Below, piece after piece: positions 61,201 through 64,000 of a DNA stretch of 64,000 bases. The notes below the pieces were generated by a model. The model was not told where the DNA came from, ran no database searches, and saw nothing but the letters and a program-made list of their open reading frames with translations. Source of the stretch: Halichondria panicea (Eukaryota > Porifera > Demospongiae > Suberitida > Halichondriidae); assembly GCF_963675165.1 (NCBI RefSeq), contig NC_087386.1, forward strand, positions 4,222,169 through 4,286,168, in the 5' to 3' direction. The position numbers and the translations under genes were made by a program. Position 1 is the stretch's first letter; the number at the start of each line of letters is the position of its first letter.

Positions 61201-63763
61201 GGATTCAACCACTTAAGTGACTCTGCATATATGGAAATGCGGTCATAACCACTTACGAAACGTGATCCCCGTAGTCAGCCTCTGACTATTTATGGGCTCC
61301 TGATTTTATTCATGACAAAAACGTATTTATTCTTGACACTAATCATAAGCATGATAAGTGTATTGTACTCTAAGAATGTCATAATTATAATATTAAAGTG
61401 GTTGCACAGAGAGAATAAAAACAAAAACAGTGTATACACATATACAAGCAAAAATAAACACGTACATGCATACTTAATATGAGGTGAGGTTACTACATGT
61501 CTTATGGATGACATTGTTGAATTCATGTCATCCTAGATGCTTTTGTTTTGTTGAGAGAGAGTGGGATCTGGTTAACGGTTGAGGAGGACTTGCACCTTTT
61601 CTTACGAGCTTTTTGCTTCACATCCTAAAAAGACAATTAATTAATCACTTTAAAAACATGATATAAAAGTTGCTGTAAATCACGAATAGATGCCCTGATC
61701 ACTCCAAAATCAGTTGCATACTACATTCTAGCATGAGTACTACAATAATATAACACAATACAGCTAATCTGCAAAAGTATAATTGAGAAATAGCTTCCAC
61801 AAAATTGTCACTATAGTACAACATTTTTTAGATTGTAACTCACTAATCCATGCAATATGAGGCTTATGCTACATATCATACTATAGCTCTATTATGTAAG
61901 AACAAGATTCTCTCATGTAACCAATCCATAATACCTTACATTGAGCAATAGAGCTTCTGTAAACAACTCACCCTAACTTTCAAGGTTTAAAAACACTTTT
62001 TGGGGTGCAATACACCATCCAAACTTTATGGGACCACTACCATTGGAAAACTTATGTTTTTATGTACCCAAACAGCTTACTTGATTGGCTTGAACGCTGA
62101 AAGAATGATCTTGAAGCCCAAAAATATAGCTCAAAAAACAACAAATGACCTTTTGCAATGAATAACATTAAAAATCGTAAGTAGGATTGTACCGTCCAAC
62201 TTCTGTTGAAAACATTGGTGCACGTGATGCGTTTCCAATCCCTTTCCTATGCTTCTTCTTCAGAGGAGGTCGGACATCACTTGAACTTTCACTAATTATG
62301 ACCTTTTAATGACATTCCAGGCCAAATTTCTTTTCGTTTTTGCTGACTCAGCAGTAGAACATGACTGGATCTAGGCGGATCTAGCTAGTATGGGTATTAT
62401 GTGCTGATAGGGTTAGGTCCAGTAACCATCACAGACACCAAACACAACTAGTTGTCAACAGAATCAGTGACAGAAACCGTGCATAAATATTGTCTCATGA
62501 ATCAGTCGCCCTCTATAACATAGACTCGCGATTAGGCCGCCCAACTTTTAGAGGGCAGCTGAAATAGAGACTAGAGCAGAAGTACAGTAGACGCTACTGC
62601 TGAGTCAACAAAAACGAAAAGCAATTTGGTCATTAAAAGGTCATAATTAGTGAAAGTTCAAGTGATGTTCGACCTCCTCTGCTTCTTCTTATAGCCTCGA
62701 TCCCAGGCCGAGTTTTCGCTTTTATAACGGTTAGGCAAACGTAGCTTCTTCTAAAACATCAGGCCTCACCCAACTAAATAGAGAAGTCAATTATGACGTC
62801 ATAATTAAGAGGCGTGGCTTCCGGTCAAAATTTCGGCACTGCGCAGCTGATAAGTTTTGCCCTCTCTTCCAAAAAATCCTGGCTACGCTCCTGTTAGCAA
62901 TAGCTAGTATAGCTTTATGTTATCTAGCTTTTTGACACATCCACCGAGGCATCAGCACTTTCATTATACAAGAGGAGCTTAATAGAAACAGAAGCTATCA
63001 CCTAATCCACCGAGGCATCAGCGCCCGCTGTACTTTCATTATACAAGAGGAGCTGAATAGCAATAGAAGCGATCGGCTAATCCGCTGTACTTTCATTATA
63101 GAAGAGGAGCTTAATAAAAACAAAAGCTATCGGCTAATTGGTTATGATATTCAAGTAGAAGCGTACGTAGATCTAATTTTTTTGCACTTCCTGTCAATGG
63201 AAAGGGGTGGATCTGCAATGAAGTCAGAGGCTGCCGGTAGTGTACAATGCAACTTTACAGCTCTTTTAACACTTGCATAGCTAATAAACAGCTATATATA
63301 GCGCTTTAGTGCAAGGCTAACTTGTAAGTTGAATAAACATTTTGTGCAAACAGATGTGAAGATTCTAAAGAGACGCAACGGTCTTCACTGTAAATCAAAC
63401 TATATAGCCGTAACTCGAGAAAGAAGCTAAATCCACGTATGAAAAACCATAAGAACGTGACTAGAAGCCTATAGAAGCTGTTAGTTTTCGTCTCGTTGCA
63501 ATCGTTGAGCAGTTACAGCTGGAATACATACATGCACACACACACAGCTCTACCGTATCTCTCGTGCGGCTATACCTCGAGGCATGTTTATATTAATTTC
63601 TGTTGCAGTACCTGGGCCATTATCTATTCAGCAGCTAAGAGAAAAATACAATGTCACTATTGAGCAACTTAACAGTGAAATAGAGGAAAAGGACATTCCC
63701 TACTTGGCTGAGAATTTTGACAGGATTGAGTATTACTTCCATGCATTTGATGAACTTGACTGA
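49215..63763 (+). CDS. 2A-like peptide / multi-death-domain protein
   Basis: Predicted exons: 49215-49272 (tentative), 51405-51767, 54059-54208, 54289-54384, 56616-56780, 57383-57706, 58489-58512, 58619-58927 and 63609-63763. Every intron is phase 1 and every internal exon a multiple of 3. The order of the product is: about 100 residues with a CPNC pair at the start; a hydrophobic DFLLLIIAGDIETNPGP 2A motif; a death-fold domain (ELTNPLLFGKHLGIPQ ... LLQYIANNYELYGFDWEKIA) split over two exons; an acidic duplicated SSDEY/SSDEH linker; a Pro-rich linker; a death domain (KATYKSLLNILVSLDQGLIA); a tiny linker; another death domain (AATYGRL-like, ILEDGEAF); and a frameshifted final copy. Skipping at the 2A would release the N-terminal piece. 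Role in cell-death or immune signalling is inferred. Confidence 0.65.
49273..49870. other. start of 2A-gene intron 1 with a repeat copy
   Basis: No gene seen. 49702-49835 (tagtgaatgcaggggattcc ... cagtggaacctcc) is repeated directly at 50116-50252, with about 85% identity by eye. Confidence 0.5.
49998..51280. repeat. MITE family C copy split by later insertions
   Basis: Left part starts aggattattagcgcttact. Right part ends gcgctaataatccagtttct. Both match the intact copy at 36751-37325. The copy is interrupted by the repeat at 50116-50252 and by the fold-back element 50300-50901. Confidence 0.7.
50300..50901. repeat. 602 bp fold-back element with 9 bp target duplication
   Basis: Ends tagcctcgattccgggccga and its inverse tcggccttgaatcgaggcta, with homology continuing far into the element (gaggctctcatc appears in both arms). 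Flanked by gcttgta(ta)ca on the left and gcttgtaca on the right. The intact relative at 37146-37175 shows the site once. Fragments of the same terminus occur at 26716, 31793 and 62695. The short frames inside each arm are mirror products. Confidence 0.8.
51620..51646 (+). other. 2A-like ribosome-skipping motif
   Basis: Encodes GDIETNPGP, matching D-[VI]-E-x-N-P-G-P, preceded by a Leu/Ile run as in 2A sequences. Known 2A peptides prevent peptide-bond formation between Gly (51641-51643) and Pro (51644-51646), giving two proteins from one frame. The reading frame stays open for 40 codons after it. The efficiency here is untested. Confidence 0.85.
52085..52475 (+). repeat. MITE family A copy in 2A-gene intron
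   Basis: Starts tatagactctagttaatccg, includes aataaccgcggctaaaaaac and cagcactgaccagtatatgg, and ends gcgacagtctactgt. Family as at 6029. Confidence 0.8.
52707..53096. repeat. hAT-type MITE (TIR cagtggcggatccagg)
   Basis: Perfect 16 bp terminal inverted repeats cagtggcggatccagg / cctggatccgccactg. 390 bp, noncoding. These ends are typical of non-autonomous hAT elements. A clean target duplication was not found. Confidence 0.75.
53316..53767. repeat. MITE with exact 9 bp direct flanks
   Basis: TIR cagaggaggaacgccagggt / accctggcattcctcctctg. Flanked by cattcacct at 53307-53315 and at 53768-53776. 452 bp, noncoding. Confidence 0.85.
54404..54485. repeat. 82 bp hairpin just after a splice donor
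   Basis: agtaatcatttgtgatatgt with actaccgtt is mirrored by aacggtatagtacatatcac and aaatgattact. The first arm starts 20 nt after the exon ending at 54384, so the pre-mRNA could fold near the donor. Confidence 0.8.
54610..55030 (+). pseudogene. decayed hAT-family transposase (DUF4371 / ZMYM-like) fragment
   Basis: Broken but recognisable segments in shifting frames: NLALRDHRDSG, NFRALINLQIIS, DIQNQIISILGDQICEKIL with RKIRSS, and IADEVTDCSNREQL. These follow the order of the DUF4371 region of hAT-derived zinc finger MYM-type/TTF-type proteins. Several frameshifts and stops (TGA after RKIRSSA) show it is dead. It lies in an intron of the 2A gene. Confidence 0.6.
55290..56615. other. intron sequence without recognised features
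   Basis: AT-rich. A plus-strand frame at 55820-56155 is Leu/Ser-rich and unrecognised. A lone MITE family B end (gaaaattacccgctatacg) sits at about 56337-56355. Confidence 0.35.
58009..58418. repeat. MITE with gggcgtagccagg ends in 2A-gene intron
   Basis: ccaagggcgtagccaggggg ... atcctggctacgcccctgg. About 410 bp; interior blocks (gacgtcat, ttcggcactgcgc) recur in the interrupted copy 60517-62893. hAT-type ends. Confidence 0.75.
58928..60516. other. long intron with repeats
   Basis: 59160-59530 is a full copy of the interspersed repeat (agctgtaactgctcaacggt, ttctataggcttctagcc, gagttatggctagttt), preceded by a gtgtgtctgt tract. tgcgcatgcgcgc is at about 59619. Between 59690 and 60040 the block 'tcttgaggncctggta..aagccac...acaa' recurs three times at about 120-150 bp spacing. 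A 17 bp unit tatacttcctcttc repeats at 60100-60140. No exon recognised. Confidence 0.5.
60517..62893. repeat. hAT-type MITE interrupted by larger insertions
   Basis: Ends cagtggcatagccaggggg and atcctggctacgctcctg. The flanking halves (60517-60769 and about 62755-62893) align with the uninterrupted copy 58009-58418. Inserted material includes 60770-62249 and an inverted repeat 62258-62690 (cagaggaggtcggacatcac / gtgatgttcgacctcctctg). Confidence 0.65.
60770..62249. repeat. 1.5 kb element with taaaggaaagggattggaaa ends
   Basis: The terminal inverted repeats are taaaggaaagggattggaaa with cgcat, and the inverse atgcgtttccaatccctttc. It contains a smaller inverted pair, ggagcccataaata at about 61050 and tatttatgggctcc at about 61285, enclosing ggggatcacgt / acgtgatcccc. 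A minus-strand Lys/Arg-rich segment at 61535-61626 follows an AG acceptor and might be the last exon of a lost transposase; no domain seen. Confidence 0.6.
62940..63145 (+). repeat. three tandem copies of a 60-80 bp unit
   Basis: ccaccgaggcatcagc, tactttcattatacaagagg and agcttaatagaaacagaagc recur at about 62941, 63005 and 63082, the last lacking the first block. Confidence 0.75.
63190..63600 (-). repeat. reverse copy of the 59.2 kb interspersed repeat
   Basis: Runs from ggggtggatctgcaatg through taactcgagaaagaagct and agaagcctatagaagctg to ttgcaatcgttgagcagtta. It ends immediately before the acceptor of the 63609 exon. Confidence 0.7.
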
Positions 63764-63850
63764 GAGTGAAAAAACAGATTTACAAAATGAAAATTGCAGT
63801 CAAATTGCAATGAGTAATTGTGATGCGATAGGTCTGGTTCTACCTGTGGA
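63609..63850 (+). pseudogene. frameshifted death-domain exon
   Basis: After a tgttgcag acceptor in the expected phase, the frame reads LSIQQLREKYNVTIEQLNSE then LAENFDRIEYYF, closely parallel to the exon at 57383 (NVTDKQLNTEL, LAKYFDRIELYV). Homology then moves to another frame at about 63745 (LTESEKTDLQNENCSQIAM, parallel to LTPSEQGDVTL), while the original frame stops at TGA 63761-63763. It is either a truncated true C-terminus or a decayed duplicate. Confidence 0.6.
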
Positions 63851-63879
63851 CGTTCATGAAATGATGATGAAGCCATGTG

Positions 63880-64000
63880 ATGTATTTTTGCTGCATGCAA
63901 AAGAGTGGGTAATGATGAACATGATTGTTGTTAAAAACGATCGATGCCAAAAATTAAATTTAAGATCAGTACTGATGGGTGCATCAGCAGAGCCTTGCAG
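63880..64000 (-). repeat. fragment of an interspersed repeat at the window edge
   Basis: gcaaaagagtgggtaatgat ... gcagagccttgcag is the reverse of the block at 44515-44610 (gctgcaaggctctgcagtgc ... cactctctttgag). It also occurs at about 57800-57965 and 19255. Confidence 0.6.

Noticed and set aside
49273-64000. 2A motif belonging to a non-LTR retrotransposon
   Set aside because: No endonuclease or reverse transcriptase motif follows in frame; the frame leads into death-fold sequence with consistent splice phases.

Overview
The window is nuclear DNA of an animal, most likely a demosponge; Amphimedon queenslandica is my best guess, unproven. The signs are: compact metazoan housekeeping genes with 50-70 nt GT-AG introns; a large death-domain and ankyrin repertoire; a nuclear TilS gene, which most animals lack; very AT-rich spacers full of words such as ataattat, tgcatgca and acatgtac; and many short palindromic transposons. 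Exon boundaries were placed by hand from GT/AG sites, reading-frame phase and recalled family alignments.

Left part (1-26.6 kb), a dense housekeeping cluster in almost strictly alternating orientation: TilS (+, 3' part), DNLZ/HEP1 (-), MBF1/EDF1 (+), proteasome beta PSMB1 (-), LSM2 (+, with a complete five-unit polyubiquitin gene on the opposite strand inside its first long intron), CFAP157 (-), XPNPEP3 (+), clathrin light chain (-), RPS18 (+), and a TRIM-NHL gene (-). Divergent pairs share promoters of roughly 0.1-0.35 kb. Convergent pairs lie close together, with only 13 bp between the TilS and DNLZ stop codons.

Middle part (27-48.9 kb): one very large minus-strand gene. Its first exon is a protein kinase domain. 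It is followed by about 32 ankyrin exons, nearly all 99 nt and phase 0-0, arranged as a higher-order repeat of a four-exon module. The introns are swollen by nested MITEs. One exon has lost its splice acceptor.

Right part (49.2-64 kb): a plus-strand gene divergent from the kinase. It reads a short N-terminal region, then a 2A-like ribosome-skipping motif (GDIETNPGP), then several death-domain-like exons and proline/acid linkers, all on symmetric phase 1-1 exons. A last death-domain exon near 63.6 kb appears frameshifted. The introns hold nested palindromic elements and a decayed hAT/DUF4371-type transposase remnant. The 2A/death-domain gene next to the ankyrin-kinase gene is the part most likely to be biologically novel, plausibly an innate-immune or cell-death signalling locus (inference).
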